DNA of 7,587 nt from positions 1 through 7,587 of the forward strand of contig DAIRGB010000053.1 of assembly GCA_036794765.1 (NCBI GenBank), written 5' to 3'. Within the stretch, counting starts at the first letter, position 1; each line of letters opens with the position of its first letter. The translations under genes were made by a program, and so were the position numbers. Below the pieces are notes generated by a model. That model worked only from the letters and a program-made list of their open reading frames with translations, made no database searches and was not told the origin of the DNA. Source of the DNA: DAIRGB01 sp036794765. Lineage in GTDB: Bacteria > Patescibacteriota > JAHJAL01. Shown one piece after another: positions 1 to 6,716 of this stretch.

Positions 1-50
1 TTCTAAATTGTTAAAAATTTTAAGAAATTATCCACTCTAAAGTTATCTAG
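1..50. other. AT-rich noncoding left edge, abrupt boundary with the LamG gene
   Basis: All three + frames are closed here. The frame of the downstream LamG gene has stops at 12-14, 21-23 and 48-50, and the other frames have stops at 4-6 and 38-40. The sequence is A/T-rich and contains a small palindrome (TTAAAAATTTTAA, 11-23). It does not encode the first strands of the LamG domain that should precede residue 1 of the next gene. It looks like intergenic or foreign DNA joined to the middle of a gene, or like an assembly edge. Confidence 0.6.
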
Positions 51-71
51 ACCCTTGTTAATTCTAATGGT

Positions 72-3000
72 TTGGATTTGACCGGTAATTTTAAGATTGA
101 AGCGTGGGTCAATAGAACTGATGACAATGGCCATACGATGGGTGTGGTGACAAAATACAATGAAGGCGAGAGTGGCGGCTATGTGTTGATGGTAGGTCGA
201 ATGGGTGAGGTTTACTGTCGAACGTTCAATAGTGCCGGTGATAGGTCTGATTCATACTCTGATTATAATGATCCAAGAAATATAACTGTTGGAAGCGGTT
301 GGCATAAAATAGCCGCGGAGCGATTTGGTGGTACTTGTCGGGTTTATATTGATGATGTAGATGTCACCAAAGATTTTGCCGATCATAGTGAAGTTGCCGT
401 CAGTTCTGCTCCGGTACAAATTGGGGCCGGTATAAATACATACACGGATATTAAGAATTTTATGGGTGTTATTGATGAAATAAAAATATATGATTTTGTT
501 CCGAAACAACAAGCTAGTTTGCCTGACGCGGTTGCCAAGTGGAGCATGAATGAAAATGCGGGTGATACGGTGGCTGATGTTTCCGGTAATGGTAATGATG
601 GAACTGCGGATGGAACGACAATCGTTGATGGAATCAGTTCTTTCTCAAGGAGTTTTAATGGATCAAGTGATTATGTTCATATTGATGATCCGCAAACAAT
701 TCCTGTGGGTAACGATCCTAGAACTGTTTCTTTGTGGTTCAACTCAAATATTACTTATGGCAGTAGGCCGGTTACTTTGTTTCAGTATGGTACTTCCAAT
801 CTTGGTCAGCAATTTTCTTTGATTGTGAGGTCTGATTGGGAACCAGGGAAATTGTATTTTTGGGGACATTGGGCGGATGCGGTGGTTAGTGAAGTTTTGG
901 TTCCAAATACTTGGTATCATGCGGCAGTAAGTTATGATGGCACAAATGTAAGAATGTATCTCAATGGAGTGTTAAAATCGCAAACAGCGTTAGGTTTGAA
1001 CACGGTAATGGATGGAAACGAGTTTCGAATAGGAAATGGAACGTGGAATGGCGATAATTCATATTGGGATGGAGAAATCGATGAACTTAAAATTTATGAT
1101 TCGGCGTTGTCAGATCAACAGGTTGAAACAGATTATTTATTGAATAAGCCGGAACCAACTAAAATTGGATGGTGGCCGATGAATGAAGCTTCTGGTGACA
1201 CTGCGGCAGATAGTTCCGGCAATAATAATGCCGGTATGGCTACGGGGGCGGTTGTTGATGATGGGATAAAAGGTAATGCCAGAAGTTTTTCTGGTGGGAC
1301 GGATCGGGTGAGTGTTCCTGATAGTGATTTGTGGGATTTTGGTAGTAATAATTGGACGGTGGGGTATTGGGTCTATCATACTGATCCAGTAGGTTCTTAT
1401 AATGCTCATATTATGCATGGTACCAATCATACTGGTGGAAAAGCTTCGTGGTTTATTCGAAGACAAGCTAGTGGTGAATTGGCAATTTTAACTTCAAATA
1501 CCGGTAATAGTTGGCCGGCGACATTTCACGGAACAACTACTATCACGAGTGATACTTGGCATTATATTGTGGCTCAAAGAGATGGAAACAGAATGAGGCT
1601 TTACCTTGATGGCAGATTGGAATTTGATAAGCCTGGTGCAATAAATATTTTGGATGTAAATGATGAATTAACTATCGGTTCGGAAAAAACGACAACCGGA
1701 GTATTTGGTAATGGTATGGATGGTTTGATTGATGATGTAAAAATTTATGATTCGGTTTTGACTGCTTCAGAAATTGCCAAGGAGTATGACAATAATAGCG
1801 TAAATCATAATTTTTCAGCCCAGATTAATATTATTGGTGAAGGACGACATAACCTTCATATTTGTGCAGCCGACAATGCCGGATGGCATCGGACATGGAC
1901 CGGTGAATATAATTTGGATATTACACCTCCTTTGGGGGGGAGTGTTACTATTGCTAATCTTGATAGCAATGATTACGCGCCTGATTTTAAGCTTTCTTTG
2001 GAAATCAACCGTGGTAGTGATAATGTTTCTGGAATGTCGGAAAATAATAATGATTATCTATTGGAAGTTTCAACAGTACCTTTAGTAGCAGATACTTGTA
2101 CCGATTTGGGAAATATCTGGGTTGACGCGAGTGTTGATGAAATGGCCGATTCATCTTCATATTTGTTGAATGCTGCGATTGATACTTGTTATCAATTTAG
2201 ATATACCGTAAAAGATAATGCGGGAAATGACACTATCTATTTGAGTAATATTGCCAAGGTGGGTGATACTCCGGCTGTGAGCCCCTTGTTTAATCCTGAC
2301 ACGATGGAATCAGGTAATCTACAGGTTTTATTAACTGATTCCAGGCCCAAGCAGGAAGATCATATTACTGTTTCTTATCAAAACTCAATTGCGCAAACTA
2401 TCACAGATGGTAGTCTCAAATTGACTATACCAACGGAATTTGATTTGACTTCATTGACAGTGGCTGACGTCTCGATTGGTGGTAGTGACGTGGCGTGGGA
2501 AAATCCAATAGTAGATGTAGATGGAAAAACAATTGTGTTTCCGTTTATCGGTAGTTTGGATGATACCGATGGATTGATCACTATTTTGATTGGGGAGACA
2601 AATTTTGTTTTGAATCCAGAGAACACCGGCAGTTATAAATTTTTTATGGCCGGTTATGTGAGTGATGATGGAACGGGAGATCCAGTCGAGGAGTATACGG
2701 CAGATGTGGCGATAATGGATGGAGTAACAGTCACAGCCATGATTCCTTCGAGTCTGACGTTTTCTGTGTTACCAGTTGGTTTGGGAGAAGAAGTCAATAG
2801 TGAAGTTATTAATACCGAGAGTCAGGCAAGTTTGATAAATTTTAATGTGGTTGAACCTGGTAATAAAAAAGTGGCGGCTCATGACTTGAGAGTATCAACC
2901 AACGCGGCCGATGGTTTTGAAGTTACTTTGCAGGCACCGGCAGGGTTTTCTGCAGCCAATGGAGATTTGATTGCAGCTTTTCCCGGTACAAATTCGTCAC

Positions 3001-3281
3001 CGGTGGAATGGTCTTCACCGGCGATGGGTCACCATGGATTTTTTGGTTATACGACGGAAGACGAAACTTTGGGAAGTTCTCCGATAAGTCGTTTTGCCGG
3101 TAATAGATGGGCCGGTCCTTCAAGTTCTTATCAGGAAGTTATGTATCATTTTGCACCGGTGGATGGTGTGGGGTTGGGAGAAGGAATTGCTAGGATTGGT
3201 TATCAAATCGAAATTGATGATTTGCAACCGGCGGGGGTTTATCGGAATGAATTGATTTATATTTGTACGGCAACTTATTGA
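72..3281 (+). CDS. Multi-LamG-domain surface protein, 5'-truncated
   Basis: Probable secreted or surface-bound adhesin/lectin; the ligand cannot be told from sequence. Three Concanavalin A-like LamG sandwiches are visible. The first (residues 1-143) lacks its start and ends in EIKIYD. The second (153-352) begins KWSMNENAGDTVADVSGNGN and ends IDELKIYDSALS. The third (364-572) begins GWWPMNEASGDTAADSSGNN and ends IDDVKIYDSVLT. An Ig/fibronectin-like stretch follows (about 578-733, with DNAGW and DNAGND motifs). The last part is a beta-rich region (734-1069) ending YICTATY, with no sortase motif or C-terminal membrane helix. There is no true start: position 72 is only a TTG, and the open frame reaches back to codon 51-53 (TLVNSNG), which already reads as LamG sequence. 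The signal peptide and roughly 50 residues of LamG 1 are missing. It could be a pseudogene, a recombined cassette or an assembly break. A G7 run lies at 1934-1940. No Shine-Dalgarno is present. The domain calls are secure; the function is inferred. Confidence 0.8.
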   Translation: MDLTGNFKIEAWVNRTDDNGHTMGVVTKYNEGESGGYVLMVGRMGEVYCRTFNSAGDRSDSYSDYNDPRNITVGSGWHKIAAERFGGTCRVYIDDVDVTKDFADHSEVAVSSAPVQIGAGINTYTDIKNFMGVIDEIKIYDFVPKQQASLPDAVAKWSMNENAGDTVADVSGNGNDGTADGTTIVDGISSFSRSFNGSSDYVHIDDPQTIPVGNDPRTVSLWFNSNITYGSRPVTLFQYGTSNLGQQFSLIVRSDWEPGKLYFWGHWADAVVSEVLVPNTWYHAAVSYDGTNVRMYLNGVLKSQTALGLNTVMDGNEFRIGNGTWNGDNSYWDGEIDELKIYDSALSDQQVETDYLLNKPEPTKIGWWPMNEASGDTAADSSGNNNAGMATGAVVDDGIKGNARSFSGGTDRVSVPDSDLWDFGSNNWTVGYWVYHTDPVGSYNAHIMHGTNHTGGKASWFIRRQASGELAILTSNTGNSWPATFHGTTTITSDTWHYIVAQRDGNRMRLYLDGRLEFDKPGAINILDVNDELTIGSEKTTTGVFGNGMDGLIDDVKIYDSVLTASEIAKEYDNNSVNHNFSAQINIIGEGRHNLHICAADNAGWHRTWTGEYNLDITPPLGGSVTIANLDSNDYAPDFKLSLEINRGSDNVSGMSENNNDYLLEVSTVPLVADTCTDLGNIWVDASVDEMADSSSYLLNAAIDTCYQFRYTVKDNAGNDTIYLSNIAKVGDTPAVSPLFNPDTMESGNLQVLLTDSRPKQEDHITVSYQNSIAQTITDGSLKLTIPTEFDLTSLTVADVSIGGSDVAWENPIVDVDGKTIVFPFIGSLDDTDGLITILIGETNFVLNPENTGSYKFFMAGYVSDDGTGDPVEEYTADVAIMDGVTVTAMIPSSLTFSVLPVGLGEEVNSEVINTESQASLINFNVVEPGNKKVAAHDLRVSTNAADGFEVTLQAPAGFSAANGDLIAAFPGTNSSPVEWSSPAMGHHGFFGYTTEDETLGSSPISRFAGNRWAGPSSSYQEVMYHFAPVDGVGLGEGIARIGYQIEIDDLQPAGVYRNELIYICTATY

Positions 3282-3304
3282 TGATATAAATTAAATATAT
3301 TTAT

Positions 3305-3332
3305 AAATCGCCAAATATTTGGCGATTTTTTT
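3305..3332 (+). terminator. Intrinsic terminator after the LamG gene
   Basis: A perfect palindrome (3305-3328) folds into a stem with a CGCC/GGCG core flanked by A/T pairs and an A/T apical loop, and runs directly into seven T (3326-3332). It begins 24 bases after the TGA stop of the LamG gene and should end that transcript, making the following wall-enzyme gene a separate unit. The A-rich 5' flank could also let it work on the opposite strand. Confidence 0.85.
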
Positions 3333-3384
3333 ATGTGGTCTTAATTTATTAATGTTAAAATGGAGATGTAAGATGGTGATGAAC

Positions 3385-3504
3385 GTGTGAAATATTTAGT
3401 AAGTTATTTTTCTTTTTTTAAGACTCGAGCATTACTTTTTTGAAGAGACTATTTATCTCAAACAAGTTAAAAAAAGAAAAAATACTACAAAAAATATTTC
3501 ACAC
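3385..3504. repeat. 120-bp imperfect inverted repeat
   Basis: The ends are perfect 13-bp inverted copies, GTGTGAAATATTT (3385-3397) and AAATATTTCACAC (3492-3504). Inside them is a 7-by-7 unpaired section. A second pairing block follows: TATTTTTCTTTTTTTAA at 3405-3421 against 3467-3484, identical except for one extra A. The 45-base centre (3422-3466) has a small GAGA/TCTC hairpin. No target-site duplication is evident at the flanks and there is no room for a protein. It fills most of the gap between the LamG terminator and the SpoIID-like gene. It could be a MITE-like non-autonomous element, a cruciform or regulatory site, or a long hairpin RNA. Confidence 0.8.
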
Positions 3505-3527
3505 AATTAGTTAAATTTTAATTTTAT
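3498..3527 (+). promoter_or_regulatory. Candidate promoter of the SpoIID-like gene
   Basis: TTCACA (3498-3503, one mismatch to TTGACA) and TTTTAT (3522-3527, four of six to TATAAT) are 18 bases apart. The expected start of transcription falls at about the ATG at 3532, which has no Shine-Dalgarno, so the mRNA could be leaderless or nearly so. The -35 box overlaps the right end of the 120-bp inverted repeat. In DNA this rich in A/T such matches arise by chance, so this is tentative. Confidence 0.3.
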
Positions 3528-3531
3528 CAAA

Positions 3532-5775
3532 ATGAGAAAAATTCTAATTGGCTTTTTGTCGGTTTTGACTATTTTGAGTCAGGGGTTGTTTTCATCAATA
3601 AAAGCGGCTGATTATCAGGCGCAGTGGTTGGGGCAGAGTGATTATAAAACTTTGGTTCCTGGACAGGAGGAGGCGGTTTGGGTGGAATTCAAAAATACCG
3701 GACAAGCTGATTGGTTAAAAAAAGGTAATACTGCGGTTCATTTGGGAACGGCGCGGGATAATGATCGAAATAGTGGATTTTTTGAGGGTGATACTTGGTT
3801 GTCAAAAAATCGGATTGAGATGAAACAAGACGTGGTTCATCCGGGTGAAACGGCACGTTTTGAATTTATGATCAAAGCGCCCAGCACTGATGGTTTATAC
3901 AAAGAATATTTTGGATTGGTAGTGGAGAACGTTACTTGGATGAATGATTTGGGGGTATATTGGGAATGGCGAGTGGTTGGTGGAAATGGTTTTGAGGAGA
4001 TGTGCGTATCAAAGGATAGTGGAACACAAAGCGTGTCGGATGCGGGTTGTTCTTTGCCGGAGCCATGGATGTATGATTCTCGTTGGTCAACCCAGAGTCC
4101 TTATGTAAAAATGTATCCCGGGCAAAAAGCCGAAGCGTGGGTGGAGTTTGTTAATGATGGAGAAGTGGCTTGGAACAAAAGTGGAGATTTTGCTGCTCAT
4201 TTGGGCACTTCCAATCCGCTGGATCGAAAAAGTTTATTTTCCAATACTTCTTGGTTGGCCAATAATCGGATTGTAATGGAACAAGACAAGGTGGAGCCCG
4301 GTCAGAAGGCGAAGTTCACTTTTCAATTGACAGCTCCCAGTCAAAAAGGAATTTATAAGGAATATTTTCGACCGGTGATTGAAAATGTGACCTGGCTTAA
4401 AGATGAGGGAGTATTTTGGACAATTGAGGTGGTGGAGAAAACCGAGGTGGACCAGCCAGATGATGATTCCGATAACGACAACAATAATGATGATTCGGAT
4501 TTGGTGGCGGTGGATTTTGCGGCCAAGATGATAGAAAAAAAGGGTGAAGCTTTTTTTGGAACAGATGATGAAGGAAATATTGAATTGACCGTGCGTTATA
4601 AAAATATTGGTCAGAAAACATGGAAAAAAGATGGTCAAGATAAAGTTCAGTTGGGAACAATATTGCCATATGATCGAAATTGCGGATTTTATACCAGTGA
4701 TTGGTTAAATACCCATCGCATTGCCATGAAGCAGCTTAGTGTGGCGCCAGGAGAGACTGCCGATTTTGTTTTTCATGTTAGTAAAAACGAGGTTGAAACC
4801 GGAACACATAAGGAAAATTTCGGTTTGGTGGCCAATGATAGTAGTTGGTTGGCAGGTACGGAAATATTTTGGGAAATGGTGGTAGGAAGAAGCACGGGTT
4901 GGGTGGAAGTAACGGCCGATGGTTCGTTTAAGGTAGTGGAAGGATCAAGTAAAAAAGTTTTGGACACTTTGAATTCAGGACAGGTTGTGCGGATAAATTA
5001 TAGCGGAGGAAAATATCAGGTAAAATATGGTGATAAAAGTTTTTCATCAAGTGATTTTATACGTTTGGAGGGTGGAAAAGATCGCGTGATGACTGTATTG
5101 TCTTATGACGATCTAAAATCTTGGAATAGCGGTATCAATGATAATCAATTTCGAGATACGATCGAGGTGAGATATTCTCCCGCGAGTCAGTCTTTGTGGA
5201 CAATCAACGAATTGTCGATGGAACAATATGTAGCGGGAGTAGCGGAGACAAGTGATTCTTCGCCGATGGAATTTATCAAAGCCTTGGTGATTGCCCAGAG
5301 GACTTATGCGGTTTATCTTGTCAATAACGGTGGTAAACATCCGAGTGATTTTGTCGATGTTTACAATAGTGTCAATGGTAATGGCGATGATCAGGTGTAT
5401 AGAGGGTATGGTTTTGAAATTAGAAATAAAGAAGTGAAAAAAGCGGTGGAAGCGACGAAGGGAATGGTGGTAAAATACAATGGTAAAATAGCGATTACGC
5501 CTTATTATTCTCATGCTGATGGGCGGACGAGAAGCTGGGAAGAGGTGTGGGGGAGTAAAAATTATCCTTATTGTGTTTCAGTAGAGGATCCATATACCGA
5601 AGGTATGAGTTTGTATGGTCATGGAGTAGGAATGAGTGCATTGGGAGCGATGAAATTTGCTGAGAAGGAAAATAAAACCTATGACTGGATTTTGAAATAT
5701 TATTATACCGGAATAGATATTGATAGTTATGATACTGATAGTATGAGAGTGCGGGTTGGGATTTATAAGATTTAA
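3532..5775 (+). CDS. Secreted FW(NBR1-like)x3-SpoIID/LytB peptidoglycan enzyme
   Basis: Likely a peptidoglycan-remodelling protein. SpoIID-family proteins are lytic transglycosylases acting on glycan strands denuded of stem peptides, or amidase enhancers (LytB). Residues 1-25 form a signal peptide (MRK, hydrophobic core, cleavage near IKA-AD). Three Trp-rich FW/NBR1-like Ig domains follow (about 27-150, 180-302, 326-452). They share LGT-x-DR, NRIxMxQ, VxPGxxAxF and (in the first two) YKEYF and ENVTW motifs. A Cys pair (C158, C173) lies between domains 1 and 2. An Asp/Asn-rich linker (about 307-323) separates 2 and 3. A beta-rich region (455-560) leads into the SpoIID domain, with the GVAET glutamate (E572, at the position of the catalytic Glu of SpoIID), AQRTYA, YYSHADG (658-664) and HGVGMSALGA (697-706), then YYYTG. 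The ATG at 3532 directly precedes the signal peptide, and no Shine-Dalgarno is seen. No membrane anchor is visible beyond the signal peptide. The FW domains probably position the enzyme; this is inference. Confidence 0.88.
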   Translation: MRKILIGFLSVLTILSQGLFSSIKAADYQAQWLGQSDYKTLVPGQEEAVWVEFKNTGQADWLKKGNTAVHLGTARDNDRNSGFFEGDTWLSKNRIEMKQDVVHPGETARFEFMIKAPSTDGLYKEYFGLVVENVTWMNDLGVYWEWRVVGGNGFEEMCVSKDSGTQSVSDAGCSLPEPWMYDSRWSTQSPYVKMYPGQKAEAWVEFVNDGEVAWNKSGDFAAHLGTSNPLDRKSLFSNTSWLANNRIVMEQDKVEPGQKAKFTFQLTAPSQKGIYKEYFRPVIENVTWLKDEGVFWTIEVVEKTEVDQPDDDSDNDNNNDDSDLVAVDFAAKMIEKKGEAFFGTDDEGNIELTVRYKNIGQKTWKKDGQDKVQLGTILPYDRNCGFYTSDWLNTHRIAMKQLSVAPGETADFVFHVSKNEVETGTHKENFGLVANDSSWLAGTEIFWEMVVGRSTGWVEVTADGSFKVVEGSSKKVLDTLNSGQVVRINYSGGKYQVKYGDKSFSSSDFIRLEGGKDRVMTVLSYDDLKSWNSGINDNQFRDTIEVRYSPASQSLWTINELSMEQYVAGVAETSDSSPMEFIKALVIAQRTYAVYLVNNGGKHPSDFVDVYNSVNGNGDDQVYRGYGFEIRNKEVKKAVEATKGMVVKYNGKIAITPYYSHADGRTRSWEEVWGSKNYPYCVSVEDPYTEGMSLYGHGVGMSALGAMKFAEKENKTYDWILKYYYTGIDIDSYDTDSMRVRVGIYKI

Positions 5776-5796
5776 GTCGAAGATTTGATATTTGAA

Positions 5797-5840
5797 AAAC
5801 TATTTTAAACTCTCTGAAACTCTTAAAAACCCTTATAAAC
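5797..5840. repeat. 10-bp phased AAAC repeat
   Basis: AAAC recurs at exactly 10-bp spacing at 5797, 5807, 5817, 5827 and 5837. Units 2 and 3 share AAACTCT, and unit 4 reads AAACCCT. The array is followed by A7 (5841-5847). Short A-tracts repeated once per helical turn are known to bend DNA. The array lies just downstream of the SpoIID-like gene and about 95-140 bp before the FtsB-like start. Confidence 0.65.
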
Positions 5841-5919
5841 AAAAAAAGTTTCTAGGTCCTCCAGAGAGTTTCCAAGTTTTTTAAATGGTTTTGTGTTTTT
5901 TATTCTTGGGAACTAGAAA
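5807..5919. repeat. Nested and competing inverted repeats before the FtsB-like gene
   Basis: AAACTCTCTG (5807-5816) is perfectly inverted at 5862-5871 (CAGAGAGTTT). Inside it AAACT (5817-5821) pairs with AGTTT (5847-5851). An alternative fold joins TTTCTAGGTCC (5849-5859) to GGAACTAGAAA (5909-5919) with one mismatch, and TTCCAAG (5870-5876) to CTTGGGAA (5905-5912) with one bulge. The two folds share bases and cannot form together. The segment may act as a terminator for the upstream gene or as a leader element for the downstream one. No G/C-rich stem followed by a T run is clear enough to call a terminator. Confidence 0.5.
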
Positions 5920-5934
5920 TTAAAAATTGTTGTC

Positions 5935-6495
5935 ATGCGTTTGTGGTCAAAAATTGGGCGGAGAAGAAAAAAGACGGGGACGATGTTGAAAAAGACCGGT
6001 TGGTTGGATGGTATTTTTGTGCGGGTTAAAAAATCCAATCGGAGAAAGATTCGTCAGGCAGTGCGGACACAGAAGCCTGTGATTGATACTGGCAAGGGTA
6101 TCGATTTCAAAATGATGGTTCGTTCTCGATTGTTTAATTTTGTGATTGTGGCGGTGGTGATATATATGGCAGTATTAACGGGAAAAGAGTCTTTGGCTAA
6201 TTTTTATCAAGCCAAACAGTTGAGTAAAATTGAAAATGAGAACAATATTATTCGCAAAAAAAATCAGGAAGCAGTATATTTGTTGGAGTATTACAAAACC
6301 GAGACTTATGCGGAGTTGGAGGCGCGCAAACATTTGAATTTGAAAAAGAAAGGTGAGCAGGTGGCGGTTGTGGCAGATGATGGTCAAAATATTGAAAATA
6401 TCACTGAGGAAGAGGATAATAAGGTAGAGTCGCGTTCGAATCCAAAAAAATGGTGGGATTTTTTGTTTGCGGATTTGAGCAATTTACCGGATTAG
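5935..6495 (+). CDS. FtsB/DivIC-type septum formation initiator protein
   Basis: A bitopic membrane protein expected to join the divisome and help trigger septal wall synthesis with FtsL/FtsQ-type partners. Residues 1-64 are a very basic cytoplasmic tail. One membrane helix lies at about 66-82 (LFNFVIVAVVIYMAVLT). An external coiled coil follows (about 88-118). The family motif is Y125-x-E-x5-AR-x2-LNL-x3-GEQVAVV at the end of the coil. An acidic stretch (158-165) precedes a C-terminal NPKKWWDFLFAD, an ending I recognise from similar proteins. At 186 residues it is longer than usual FtsB (about 100) or DivIC (about 125), because of the basic tail and the acidic C-terminal extension. The start at 5935 is the longest. 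M60 or M61 would give a more typical length, but the basic tail shows the same G/T-rich coding style, so I keep the long form. No Shine-Dalgarno is visible. The neighbouring wall enzyme fits a shared role in wall growth and division. Confidence 0.85.
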   Translation: MRLWSKIGRRRKKTGTMLKKTGWLDGIFVRVKKSNRRKIRQAVRTQKPVIDTGKGIDFKMMVRSRLFNFVIVAVVIYMAVLTGKESLANFYQAKQLSKIENENNIIRKKNQEAVYLLEYYKTETYAELEARKHLNLKKKGEQVAVVADDGQNIENITEEEDNKVESRSNPKKWWDFLFADLSNLPD

Positions 6496-6507
6496 CTTAT
6501 TTGATAC

Positions 6508-6542
6508 TAGGTTTTAGGTGCTGGATATTAGGTATTAGGATT
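6508..6542. repeat. Degenerate 7-bp tandem repeat (TAGGTNT-like)
   Basis: Five consecutive heptamers fit the pattern TAGGTNT, starting at 6508, 6515, 6522, 6529 and 6536. The third (TGGATAT) is the most divergent. The array starts 12 bases after the stop of the FtsB-like gene. It resembles in style the short tandem heptanucleotide repeats (STRR) known between cyanobacterial genes; common origin is not implied. Nothing codes here. Confidence 0.6.
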
Positions 6543-6606
6543 TTGAATAGATAATAAGTAGTGGTTTCTAAAAACTTTCCCAGAAATTTTCTAAAAAATG
6601 TATTTA

Positions 6607-6636
6607 ACAAAAAAATTGTCGAAGAAATTTTTTTGT
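6607..6636 (+). terminator. A/T hairpin with T7, possible terminator of the FtsB-like gene
   Basis: ACAAAAAAATT (6607-6617) and AATTTTTTTGT (6626-6636) form a perfect 11-bp stem around an 8-base loop (GTCGAAGA). The T7 tract is part of the stem rather than following it, and there is only one G-C pair, so termination would be weak. It is symmetric, so it could act on either strand. It ends six bases before the candidate structured RNA and may instead be part of that element's leader. Confidence 0.4.
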
Positions 6637-6642
6637 AGAGGA

Positions 6643-6711
6643 GGGGCAAATCCGGTAGTGGAATGAAAGACAAATACTTTTGGCTTTCATGGAACGATAG
6701 GATTTAGTCCC
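6643..6711 (+). ncRNA. Candidate structured RNA element upstream of tRNA-Ser
   Basis: The outer helix pairs GGGGCAAATCC (6643-6653) with GGATTTAGTCCC (6700-6711): eleven pairs, including one G-U, and one bulged A (6706). The inner hairpin pairs ATGAAAG (6663-6669) with CTTTCAT (6684-6690), then an A/G mismatch, then CAAA with TTTG around a TACT loop. Between the helices lies a purine-rich 9-by-9 internal loop, GGTAGTGGA (6654-6662) facing GGAACGATA (6691-6699). This G-rich block stands out from the A/T-rich gap. It ends five bases before the tRNA and probably shares its transcript. I do not recognise it as SRP RNA, 6S, tmRNA or a riboswitch I know. The strand is assumed from the tRNA; the fold is also possible on the other strand. 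Confidence 0.45.
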
Positions 6712-6716
6712 GATGG

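Noticed and set aside
252..512. Reverse-strand open frames here and at 1137-1466, 2378-2626, 2923-3123, 4234-4669, 4773-4967, 5113-5514, 5495-5842 and 6175-6387
   Set aside because: All lie opposite well-supported + strand genes, have odd compositions and show no domain motifs; they result from the strand base bias.
550..822. Second-frame + strand open frames inside the LamG gene (also 1834-2085)
   Set aside because: They overlap clear LamG or Ig-like coding sequence in the main frame; the Met/Leu/Ile-rich translations are typical of frame shadows.
72..3281. Readthrough or recoding of the in-frame TAG at 48-50 to extend the LamG gene upstream
   Set aside because: Two more in-frame TAA stops (12-14, 21-23) lie above it and the intervening codons do not resemble a LamG N-terminus.
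3385..3504. Reading the inverted repeat as an insertion sequence or a CRISPR unit
   Set aside because: There is no transposase, no target-site duplication and no repeat-spacer periodicity; only a MITE-like or regulatory hairpin remains possible.
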